Shown: positions 1 to 5,170 of the stretch, piece after piece
Position numbering within the stretch: position 1 is the first letter of the stretch
Layout: each line of letters opens with the position of its first letter
NCBI GenBank assembly: GCA_964630795.1
Contig: CAZVWF010000125.1
Coordinates: 1-5,170 of the forward strand
Direction: 5' to 3'
Length of the DNA: 5,170 nucleotides
Source of the DNA: SZUA-117 sp964630795
GTDB taxonomy: Bacteria > Pseudomonadota > Gammaproteobacteria > Steroidobacterales > Woeseiaceae
The notes under the pieces: generated by a model
The model's database searches: none
The model's input: the letters and a program-made list of their open reading frames with translations, nothing else
What the model was told of the DNA's origin: nothing
Position numbers and translations under genes: made by a program

Positions 1-1
1 T

Positions 2-385
2 GAGCTTCGTGCCAATGCTGGCGTTACCTGGTTTTCCGGCAATCACACGGCTCGTGTCGGGGTGAATCACATTGGCAATTACACGAATGATCAGAGCAAC
101 GACGCGGAAATCAACTCCTGGACCGCAGTGGATGCGATGTATTCGTACACGTTCAGTGGTTTGCTTGGCGACGGTGATACGACGTTATCGATCGGCGCAA
201 ACAACCTCATGGACCGAGATCCGCCGGCACTGTATCGTGCTAATTCCGAAGGAGTACGACAAGGTCGATTCCTGGACAACGGACGTTACAACCGTGGTTG
301 GGTTGACCGTCCGGGTTACGACGATCGTGCGGGTCATGATCTCCGTGGACGGATTGTTTACGTACGTTTCAAGCACGCGTTCTAA
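2..385 (+). CDS. TonB-dependent outer-membrane receptor, C-terminal end (5' truncated by window)
   Basis: This is the last 127 residues of an outer-membrane beta-barrel receptor; the reading frame is open to the left edge. Alternating polar/hydrophobic strands are visible, followed by the typical last-strand region of large TonB-dependent receptors: a GANNLMDRDPP turn, a long loop rich in R, G, Y and D, and a final strand RGRIVYVRFKHAF ending in Phe. The C-terminal aromatic residue is the known recognition signal for the BAM assembly machinery. NLMDRDPP resembles the NLFDxDPP stretch of large (about 900-1000 residue) receptors that take up siderophores, sugars or oligomers, so the whole protein is probably long. 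The plug domain and TonB box lie outside the window and the substrate cannot be inferred. The next gene starts 2 bases after the stop, which suggests an operon. An ATG at 62 is internal and not the true start. Confidence 0.88.
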   Translation, partial: ELRANAGVTWFSGNHTARVGVNHIGNYTNDQSNDAEINSWTAVDAMYSYTFSGLLGDGDTTLSIGANNLMDRDPPALYRANSEGVRQGRFLDNGRYNRGWVDRPGYDDRAGHDLRGRIVYVRFKHAF

Positions 386-387
386 AT

Positions 388-1092
388 ATGACAGTAGCAA
401 GACGACGAATAGAGGGGCCTTGTGCCCCTCTTTTCTTTGCGGTGGCACTCTGGTCTGCGCTGATGGCATTGCTCGGTCCTGTTCCGGCGATGTCACAGAC
501 AGTCGACGTTTCCACTCTCGAGCAATGCATTACGATGGAGACCGAGGAACTCAAGCTCCGTTGTTTCGAAGCGATCATCGCCGGCAGTACATCCGCGGAA
601 GACAAGAAATCCGAGCCGCAGGAATCCCCCGCAGACCAAACGTTACCTGCACCGGTGATACCTGCCGCTTCCGCAGCGGTCGGCGATGCGCCTGACAATG
701 AGGCAGCCATTGCCCCGGCGGCTCGCGCGGCCGCAGCTCCAGTTTCCGAAGTCGAGATGACTGATGCCGGAAGCCAGACAAGCAATGCGACCGCAGCGTC
801 GCCGCCAGGCGAGGAAGCGTTCGGGCAGGAACATCTCCTGCGGCGGGAGGACGATCAGGAAACAGATGATGCATTATTGCGCGCCACCGTCGTCGAAGTT
901 TCGAAAGGCCGCCAGGATCTTCTTTATTTTCACCTGGGCAACGGCCAGGTTTGGCGACAAAACGAAGCCCGCCATTACTCCTATCCGAAGGGTGTCGAGT
1001 TTGACGTCAATATTACTCGCGGCATGATGGGCGATTATCGAATGCGAATCGGTGATAATGATCGCATGGTAAGAATTCGACGCGTCAAGTAG
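388..1092 (+). CDS. Secreted protein of unknown function with C-terminal NGQVWRQ domain
   Basis: The gene encodes 234 residues. The N-terminus is a Sec signal peptide: basic MTVARRR, a hydrophobic core at about 14-30, and a likely cleavage after AMS at residue 36, giving a mature start at Gln37. Next comes CITMETEELKLRCF (47-60), two cysteines 12 apart. This resembles the C-x-x-i-x-d-x-x-x-R-L-x-C-y-D segment at the start of many short exported proteobacterial proteins, and the cysteines may form a disulfide. Residues about 68-150 are a disordered-looking Ala/Pro/Glu-rich linker. Residues about 161-234 form a compact basic, beta-rich block with NGQVWRQ (185-191) and RGMMGDYRMR (211-220), which I recall from uncharacterised gammaproteobacterial proteins. 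The 388 start is chosen because later candidates (GTG 442, ATG 463) lose the basic n-region. It has no clear Shine-Dalgarno sequence and lies 2 bases after the previous stop, so re-initiation is likely. The product is probably periplasmic; its function is unknown. Confidence 0.8.
   Translation: MTVARRRIEGPCAPLFFAVALWSALMALLGPVPAMSQTVDVSTLEQCITMETEELKLRCFEAIIAGSTSAEDKKSEPQESPADQTLPAPVIPAASAAVGDAPDNEAAIAPAARAAAAPVSEVEMTDAGSQTSNATAASPPGEEAFGQEHLLRREDDQETDDALLRATVVEVSKGRQDLLYFHLGNGQVWRQNEARHYSYPKGVEFDVNITRGMMGDYRMRIGDNDRMVRIRRVK
411..438 (+). terminator. Intrinsic (Rho-independent) terminator or attenuator hairpin
   Basis: A perfect 8-bp stem, AGAGGGGC (411-418) with GCCCCTCT (424-431), closes a 5-base loop (419-423) and runs straight into a T-rich tract TTTTCTTT (431-438). 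This is the classic intrinsic terminator layout, 25 bases after the stop of receptor 1. It also lies inside codons 8-17 of the next gene if that gene starts at 388, so it may act as a conditional terminator whose folding is blocked by ribosomes translating the second gene. The hairpin is read directly from the sequence; its function is inferred. Confidence 0.78.
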
Positions 1093-1096
1093 AGGG
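1091..1096 (+). promoter_or_regulatory. Shine-Dalgarno site of the oxygenase gene
   Basis: AGAGGG overlaps the stop codon of the upstream gene (TAG at 1090-1092) and ends 9 bases before ATG 1106. It supports that start and suggests translation within a polycistronic message. Confidence 0.6.
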
Positions 1097-1105
1097 CCCG
1101 GTGTA

Positions 1106-1759
1106 ATGGCGGATGACCTGGTTCCGGATTTCGATATTCGGAAAAGTATATTTATGCAATTCGCAACGCACGTTGTGTCACACGACTGGCCCAACAGCGA
1201 TGCGCTCAATGCCGAATTACAGGAAGCGGTCATGGCCAGGGAGGCCGAAGAGGGGAAGAACCGCCTCGTACGCTCCAATGCCGGGGGCTGGCAGTCGTCA
1301 GGCAACCTGATAACCTGGAAAGAACCCTGTATCGACGTGTTTCGGCGGCGAATCGAGAAGCTGGTCACCAACCTGCTGCAGGAACTCATTCGCGATATGG
1401 GAAAGAATCGCTCGTTTAACCTCTACATCGATTCATGGGCAAACGTTAATCGTTCGGGCGACTACAACGTTGTGCACACGCATCCGAATTGCATGTTTTC
1501 CGGCGTCTACTATGTGACGCGTGGTGATCCCGATCCCGAGGTGCCACACGGCGGATTGCTCGAAATGCTGGATCCACGCGAGGCGGCGAACTATGTACAG
1601 GTTACCGATACGGTCCTGGATGCGCGCGTATTCTTCGAGAATAAACCGGGCCGCATGCTGTTGTGGCCCAGCTGGGTCAAGCACATGGTGCATCCCCATG
1701 CCGGCGAGGGTGAACGCATTTCGATCGCATTCAACGTCAACGTCATGGAACGCACCTGA
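1106..1759 (+). CDS. Putative 2-oxoglutarate/Fe(II)-dependent oxygenase (TIGR02466 / 2OG-FeII_Oxy_5 type)
   Basis: The gene encodes 217 residues with no signal peptide, so the protein is probably cytoplasmic. The C-terminal half fits the double-stranded beta-helix oxygenases of the TIGR02466/PF13759 group. It has GDYNVVHTHPNCMFSGVYYV (118-137), with H124 and H126 as the first metal-ligand region, then LLEMLDPR (151-158). PGRMLLWPSWVKHMVHPH (181-198) carries the distal His, probably H193, and GERISIAFNVN (202-212) carries Arg204, the likely 2-oxoglutarate carboxylate anchor. The usual HxD is replaced by HTH, so the acidic ligand is not obvious. About 215 residues is normal for the group. The substrate is unknown; group members are often seen beside TonB-dependent receptors. 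Here the gene lies 13 bases after a secreted protein and 67 bases before a receptor, which suggests a role in using or modifying an imported ligand. The family call is firm; the reaction is inferred. Confidence 0.85.
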   Translation: MADDLVPDFDIRKSIFMQFATHVVSHDWPNSDALNAELQEAVMAREAEEGKNRLVRSNAGGWQSSGNLITWKEPCIDVFRRRIEKLVTNLLQELIRDMGKNRSFNLYIDSWANVNRSGDYNVVHTHPNCMFSGVYYVTRGDPDPEVPHGGLLEMLDPREAANYVQVTDTVLDARVFFENKPGRMLLWPSWVKHMVHPHAGEGERISIAFNVNVMERT

Positions 1760-1813
1760 CGCTATCGCCTGCGGTCGCTTTTCAGTCAATTCAAGTGCAA
1801 ATTCGCCTGGCAC

Positions 1814-1817
1814 AGGG
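1814..1817 (+). promoter_or_regulatory. Shine-Dalgarno site deciding the GTG start of receptor 2
   Basis: AGGG ends 9 bases before GTG 1827. The alternative ATG 1860 has only GGGA (1845-1848), 11 bases upstream, and would give a signal peptide without any basic residue. I see no terminator and no convincing promoter in the 67-base gap 1760-1826. Confidence 0.45.
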
Positions 1818-1826
1818 TCGTCACGC

Positions 1827-3875
1827 GTGAGAGTACCGGTTCCCGGGAAAACTCGCGGCATGTTTCTGCTCGCGTGGTTCGTGGCCACCCTGCCGGCATT
1901 CGCGCAGGATGAAGCCATTGAAGAGATTCAGGTCACTGCAACCCGGCGCCCGGTAGAGATCAACGAGGTCTCCGCCGCGTTGACGGTGGTCACCACCGAC
2001 GAAATTTCACGCACAAAGCTGATGACCGACTCGCTGGCTGCGAAACCCGGTGTTTTTCTGCAACAGACCACGCCGGGGCAGGGCGCCCCGATCATCCGTG
2101 GACTGAAGGGCTCGGAGGTCCTGCATCTCGTTGACGGCATTCGCCTGAACAATGCCATCTTTCGTAATGCACCGACGCAATACATGGCGTTGATTGCGCC
2201 CGGCACGCTGGACCGAATTGAAGTCGTGCGCGGCGCGCCGGCTTCCCTATACGGCAGCGATGCCGTGGGTGGTGTCGTTCAGGCATTATCACGGATTCCC
2301 GCCCTTGATGGCCGCGGTCATCAAGGGGATGCGTATCTAGCATTCGATACCGCGGATCTTGCAAAGATTGTGCGCGGATCCGTCGAGCTGGGTGACGAAC
2401 GATATGCTGCCCTGATTGGTGGTGAGTATCTCGAGACCGGAAACCGGCGCGTCGGCGGCGGGACGCGAATAGGGCCCAGCGGCTATCAGTCGAAGGGCGG
2501 ACGAGTCGCGTTTTCTGCAACGCCGAACGACCTGGAGTTCTGGCTATTCGATATTCAGGTTGCACGCCAGCCAATGACGCCGCGCATCGACGAACTGGTA
2601 CCGGGTTTTGGTGAAACGGCGCCGGCATCGTCGGAGTATTTCTTTTCGCCGAATGACCGGATATTCGGGCATGTTCGATACACGCGTGCGGAAGGCATCT
2701 TCGATGCGACCTGGAATGTCGATTTGGGCTGGCAACGAATCGTCGACGATCGCCAGTCCCGGGGGTTTCAGTCCAACGTTCGGCGCTACGAGAATAATCG
2801 CAGCGACTTGTTCGGACTGACGGTCAACGCAAATGGCGAAACCGGGAGCGGTGACTGGATCGCCGGCATCGAGTTTTATCACGATGATGTTTCCAGTCAT
2901 CGCTATGAGGAGGACATAAACAGCGGCGACGTACAGGTCGTTACGCCACGCTTCCCAAACGGCTCGACCGTCGGTCAGGCTGCGATCTTCGGCAACTACC
3001 TGCATCGATTCGAAGGGCGTCAGTCCTTATCCGGCGGGCTTCGATTCAGTGCCATCAATACAGAATTGCCCGCAGCGGGCGCCGTGCCCGCGACGTCCGT
3101 CGAGCAGAAGGATTTCAGCGCGGATCTCGGATGGGTGTACACGCTGACGGATGCGACCCGGTTCGTTGCCAACCTGGGCTACGGGTTCCGGGCACCGAAC
3201 GTATTCGACCTCGGCACACTGGGCGAGCGCCCGGGCAATCGTTTCAATGTACCCAATCCCAAACTCGACTCAGAGCACATCACGCAGTTTGATGTCGGTA
3301 TTCGACACCAGGGTGAACGATTCGATATTGATGCTATGGCCTTCGTGCTGCATTACACCGATCGCATTGTCTCGGTTTTCACCGGCGATGTAACGTCGGA
3401 CGGCCGTGACATTACCCAGAGTCGCAATATCTCATCGGCGGATATCGTCGGCGTCGAAATTGGTGGTCGAATGATCCTGCGACCGGACATCAGTGCCGAA
3501 TTCGTCCTCAACTACCTGCGAGGTGAAGAGAAGGATGCGACAGGCGCCACCATGCCGGGTGACCGGATACCACCATTCAATGGCCGGATATCGTTACTGT
3601 GGCAGGCGACCGATGCAGTCATCGTCGAATCTTTCCTCGTATTTGCGTCAGGGCAGGATCGGCTGAGTCCACGGGACGTCAGTGATTCGCGAATCAATCC
3701 TGACGGTACGCCTGGCTGGGCAACCGCGAATATCCGCACCAGCTGGGATGTCAGTGAGACATGGCAGGTAGCTGCCAGCGTTGAAAATGTGCTCGACGAG
3801 CGCTACCGGGTGCACGGCTCCGGCCTGGATGCCGTCGGCAGAAACGTTTTCGTGAGCGTACGCGCCCGCTGGTAG
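1827..3875 (+). CDS. TonB-dependent outer-membrane receptor, heme-receptor-like (FRAP/NPxL boxes)
   Basis: The gene is complete and encodes 682 residues from GTG 1827 (671 from ATG 1860). The GTG start gives a proper Sec signal: basic MRVPVPGKTR, core MFLLAWFVATLP, cleavage after AFA (residue 26). A TonB box, IQVTATR, follows at 34-40. The plug domain (about 47-152) carries IIRGLKG, LVDGIRLNNAIFR, RIEVVRG and LYGSDAVGGV. The rest is a 22-strand-type barrel with FRAP (454-457) and NPKL (477-480), close to the FRAP and NPNL boxes of HemR/HmuR-type heme receptors. The end YRVHGSGLDAVGRNVFVSVRARW also matches the hemoglobin/heme receptor style and finishes in an aromatic Trp. The His expected between FRAP and NPNL in heme receptors is absent, so heme is not assured; vitamin B12-like, siderophore or other ligands remain possible. 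The reading frame stays open back to 1521, but that part overlaps the oxygenase gene and is not coding. The stop abuts the stop of the convergent next gene. Confidence 0.93.
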   Translation: MRVPVPGKTRGMFLLAWFVATLPAFAQDEAIEEIQVTATRRPVEINEVSAALTVVTTDEISRTKLMTDSLAAKPGVFLQQTTPGQGAPIIRGLKGSEVLHLVDGIRLNNAIFRNAPTQYMALIAPGTLDRIEVVRGAPASLYGSDAVGGVVQALSRIPALDGRGHQGDAYLAFDTADLAKIVRGSVELGDERYAALIGGEYLETGNRRVGGGTRIGPSGYQSKGGRVAFSATPNDLEFWLFDIQVARQPMTPRIDELVPGFGETAPASSEYFFSPNDRIFGHVRYTRAEGIFDATWNVDLGWQRIVDDRQSRGFQSNVRRYENNRSDLFGLTVNANGETGSGDWIAGIEFYHDDVSSHRYEEDINSGDVQVVTPRFPNGSTVGQAAIFGNYLHRFEGRQSLSGGLRFSAINTELPAAGAVPATSVEQKDFSADLGWVYTLTDATRFVANLGYGFRAPNVFDLGTLGERPGNRFNVPNPKLDSEHITQFDVGIRHQGERFDIDAMAFVLHYTDRIVSVFTGDVTSDGRDITQSRNISSADIVGVEIGGRMILRPDISAEFVLNYLRGEEKDATGATMPGDRIPPFNGRISLLWQATDAVIVESFLVFASGQDRLSPRDVSDSRINPDGTPGWATANIRTSWDVSETWQVAASVENVLDERYRVHGSGLDAVGRNVFVSVRARW

Positions 3876-4436
3876 CTAGTCTGCAGAGTAGGTTACCGGA
3901 CCCTGCAGCTCCGGGCGCTTGCCGTTCACGCCTGCGTAGTAGGCGCGAATGTCCTCAAAGTCCTCTTCAAGGCTGCGCCCGCAGGGAAGCGTCGGCCCAA
4001 TACCAATCTCACGGCACTCGTAATCGACGTGGGCGAGGACAATGGGTACGCCGGCAGCTGACGCAATCCGGTGGAAGCCGGTCTTCCAGTGCGGCACCCA
4101 GTTTCTCGTACCCTCAGGCGCCAACGCGAGAAAGAGGTGGTCTTCACGTTCGAACGTGGCGACCAGCTGCGGCACGATCGTCATTGCATTACTGCGGTCA
4201 ATCGGAATCGCGCCCATTGCCGATAGGATCGACCCCAGTGGCTTCCAGAAAAGCGTGTCCTTGGCGAGAAAGCTTACGTCGACGTCGACGACCAGCTTGT
4301 AAACCAGTAACCAGAAACCGTCCCAATTGGATGTGTGTGGTGCAGTAATAAAAACCGCTTTGTCGACGTCCGGGATTTCACCGAGGACGGTCCAGCCTCC
4401 CAACCTGAAAATACGTTTCGCGAGCCATCTCAGCAT
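3876..4436 (-). CDS. PlsC-like lysophospholipid/glycerol-3-phosphate family acyltransferase (short form)
   Basis: The gene encodes 186 residues. All main acyltransferase blocks of the PF01553 family are present. Block I is HTSNWD, with catalytic His34 and Asp39 in the HX4D arrangement. Block II is GAIPIDRS (75-82), with Arg81 as the probable phosphate/acceptor contact. Block III is APEGTR (106-111), and block IV is GVPIVLAHVDY (129-139). It lacks the N-terminal transmembrane helices of classical PlsC (about 245 residues); only a short amphipathic basic start (MLRWLAKRIFRLGGW) could bind the membrane face. It probably transfers an acyl chain to a lysolipid or related hydroxyl acceptor, but the acceptor cannot be named. 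ATG 4436 is chosen because an in-frame TAA lies 10 codons upstream. There is no visible Shine-Dalgarno sequence before it. It is convergent with receptor 2 and divergent from the lipoprotein gene, so it is probably a single-gene unit. Confidence 0.88.
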   Translation of the reverse strand: MLRWLAKRIFRLGGWTVLGEIPDVDKAVFITAPHTSNWDGFWLLVYKLVVDVDVSFLAKDTLFWKPLGSILSAMGAIPIDRSNAMTIVPQLVATFEREDHLFLALAPEGTRNWVPHWKTGFHRIASAAGVPIVLAHVDYECREIGIGPTLPCGRSLEEDFEDIRAYYAGVNGKRPELQGPVTYSAD

Positions 4437-4442
4437 GCGCAG

Positions 4443-4471
4443 AGTATTGCCGGGGTGGCCCCGTTATGCAA
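4443..4471 (-). promoter_or_regulatory. Weak candidate sigma70 promoter for the acyltransferase gene
   Basis: On the minus strand TTGCAT (4466-4471) and AATACT (4443-4448) are 17 bases apart. They match the -35 consensus at 3 of 6 positions and the -10 consensus at 4 of 6. Transcription from it would start at or next to the ATG at 4436, giving a leaderless message, in line with the missing Shine-Dalgarno site. The evidence is weak. Confidence 0.22.
4451..4463. repeat. Short GC-rich inverted repeat in the divergent intergenic region
   Basis: CGGGG (4451-4455) and CCCCG (4459-4463) form a perfect 5-bp inverted repeat around TGG. No T-tract follows on either strand, so it is not a terminator. 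It falls within the spacer of the weak minus-strand promoter candidate and could be a small operator half or chance. Confidence 0.3.
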
Positions 4472-4498
4472 AGTGATCGTGCCAATCGGCGATTACGT

Positions 4499-4504
4499 TA
4501 GAAT
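4499..4504 (+). promoter_or_regulatory. Candidate -10 element for the lipoprotein gene
   Basis: TAGAAT matches the sigma70 -10 consensus at 5 of 6 positions. No good -35 element is found 16-18 bases upstream. A start about 7 bases downstream (near 4511) would give a leader of roughly 23 bases that ends at ATG 4534. Confidence 0.25.
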
Positions 4505-4506
4505 CA

Positions 4507-4525
4507 CTCCTCTCATAACGAGGAG
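4507..4525 (+). promoter_or_regulatory. Strong Shine-Dalgarno site inside a potential hairpin
   Basis: GAGGAG (4520-4525) is a near-ideal Shine-Dalgarno sequence 8 bases before ATG 4534 and fixes the start of the lipoprotein gene. CTCCTC (4507-4512) is its exact reverse complement, separated by a 7-base loop (4513-4519), so the ribosome site could be masked in the RNA. This only works if transcription begins upstream of 4507; the candidate -10 at 4499 would start it too late. Confidence 0.5.
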
Positions 4526-4533
4526 CGCTTTCG

Positions 4534-5170
4534 ATGTTACGTTTTGCGATCGTATCCATTCTGCTGGCACTGGTTGCCTGCTCGGAACAGCCTGCAGGAA
4601 ACCCAGATCCCGCTGCCGCCGACAACGAGCAGGTGCAGAACCGCGGCACGGATAAAGACCAATGGTGGGATGCCTTGCCACGGCCGGAGTGGGGCCAGTA
4701 CGAAAAGATCGAACAAAGCGAGGACTGGTTCGAGGTGTATCGCATCGATGATGATATCTTCGCGATCTATGAGCCCGGCCAGTTTGAAGAGGTCATCTCG
4801 TTTCTGATCATCGGTGAAGACTTTGCGCTGATGTTCGATACCGGGCTGGGTGTCGGCAATATTCGTCACGTGGTCAATCAGTTGACGGATCTGGACGTTG
4901 TCGTGCTTAACTCGCATACGCATTACGACCACATCGGCGGCAATCATCTGTTTGACACGATCTATGGTACTGGTCTTGCTTACACGACCGAGAGTGCGAA
5001 GGGCAGCGCTCCGGAAGCAGTCGCGGGTTTTTTAGCTGAAGGCTGGGTCTGGAAGCCGCTGCCCGATGGATTCAATGCCGACACCTACCAGAGTTATGCA
5101 TTCGATATCGACCGCATCGTTACTGAGGGTGACATTATTGATATCGGCGGCAGGCAACTCGAAATACTGT
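4534..5170 (+). CDS. Metallo-beta-lactamase-fold lipoprotein (3' truncated by window)
   Basis: The gene encodes at least 212 residues and is open to the window end. It starts with a short lipoprotein signal (MLRFAIVSILLALVAC) with lipobox LVAC and lipidated Cys16. Ser at +2 rather than Asp predicts outer-membrane sorting. A polar linker (about 17-45) precedes the hydrolase domain. LMFDTGLGVGNIR leads to the hallmark HTHYDH (128-133), the HxHxDH dinuclear zinc-binding motif, followed by IGGN. The window stops just after DIGGRQLEIL, where members of this superfamily usually continue into the TPGHT segment carrying the third zinc His, so that residue cannot be checked. About 79 residues already separate HTHYDH from the cut, a somewhat long insertion containing WVWKPLPDGF. 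The product is a periplasm-facing hydrolase of unknown substrate (lactone, thioester, phosphodiester or beta-lactam cannot be distinguished). It has its own strong ribosome site and is probably transcribed separately from its neighbours. Confidence 0.87.
   Translation, partial: MLRFAIVSILLALVACSEQPAGNPDPAAADNEQVQNRGTDKDQWWDALPRPEWGQYEKIEQSEDWFEVYRIDDDIFAIYEPGQFEEVISFLIIGEDFALMFDTGLGVGNIRHVVNQLTDLDVVVLNSHTHYDHIGGNHLFDTIYGTGLAYTTESAKGSAPEAVAGFLAEGWVWKPLPDGFNADTYQSYAFDIDRIVTEGDIIDIGGRQLEIL

Noticed and set aside
354..388. A promoter for the secreted-protein gene (TTGTTT at 354 with TAAATA at 383)
   Set aside because: The spacing is 23 bases, and the -10-like sequence overlaps the start codon.
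369..785. Minus-strand and other-frame reading frames across the secreted-protein and receptor genes
   Set aside because: They lack ribosome sites and recognisable motifs, and they overlap convincing genes; they are shadow frames of GC-rich coding DNA.
1521..1826. An upstream extension of receptor 2 to ATG 1521, giving a 784-residue protein
   Set aside because: The extra 102 codons overlap the oxygenase gene out of frame, look like shadow translation, and would place the signal peptide in the middle of the protein.
1860..1862. ATG 1860 as the start of receptor 2
   Set aside because: It leaves a signal peptide without a basic n-region and has a weaker, less well spaced ribosome site than GTG 1827. 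It remains possible.
3896..3914. A hairpin CCGGA/TCCGG just past the convergent junction as a terminator
   Set aside because: It has only 5 bp, a 9-base loop and no T-tract on either strand.
4278..4292. A GTCGAC tandem repeat and palindrome
   Set aside because: It lies inside the acyltransferase gene and is explained by alternating Val/Asp codons (VDVDV).
4467..4486. A sigma54-like promoter on the minus strand (TTGGCACG followed by TTTGC)
   Set aside because: The GG and GC elements are separated by 12 bases instead of the strict 10, which normally abolishes sigma54 recognition.
1..5170. tRNA, rRNA, CRISPR arrays, insertion sequences, attachment sites
   Set aside because: Reading both strands showed no cloverleaf, regularly spaced repeats, transposase motif or flanking direct repeats.

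Overview
The window looks like chromosomal DNA of a Gram-negative proteobacterium. The evidence is two TonB-dependent outer-membrane receptors ending in aromatic residues, a lipobox lipoprotein and several Sec signal peptides. A gammaproteobacterium, possibly a marine or sediment oligotroph, is my guess from the style of the proteins. No RNA gene, mobile element, CRISPR array or phage gene is visible. Coding density is very high and the longest gap between genes is 97 bases.

Left part (1-3875, plus strand): a probable four-gene nutrient-uptake cluster. It starts with the 3' end of one TonB-dependent receptor (2-385). Two bases later comes a secreted protein of unknown function with a conserved C-terminal NGQVWRQ block (388-1092). 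After 13 bases follows a putative 2-oxoglutarate/Fe(II) oxygenase of the TIGR02466/PF13759 type (1106-1759). A 67-base gap leads to a complete second TonB-dependent receptor (best start GTG 1827, end 3875) with heme-receptor-like FRAP and NPxL boxes. A clear intrinsic terminator hairpin lies inside the first codons of the secreted protein, so it may act as an attenuator between receptor 1 and the rest. A reasonable model is that the receptors import an iron-containing or otherwise scarce ligand and the cytoplasmic oxygenase modifies it or a cellular target. The ligand cannot be read from the sequence.

Right part (3876-5170): a small PlsC-like acyltransferase on the minus strand (3876-4436) is convergent with receptor 2, and their stop codons touch with no base between them. 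A 97-base divergent intergenic region (4437-4533) then separates it from a plus-strand lipoprotein of the metallo-beta-lactamase fold (4534 to beyond the window end). That gene's strong Shine-Dalgarno sequence is one arm of a perfect 6-bp inverted repeat. The two right-hand genes have no obvious functional link with the receptor cluster.

The most useful leads are the terminator embedded in a signal-peptide coding region, the receptor/secreted protein/oxygenase/receptor grouping, and the Shine-Dalgarno-covering hairpin. I see no convincing wholly new defence or mobile system.
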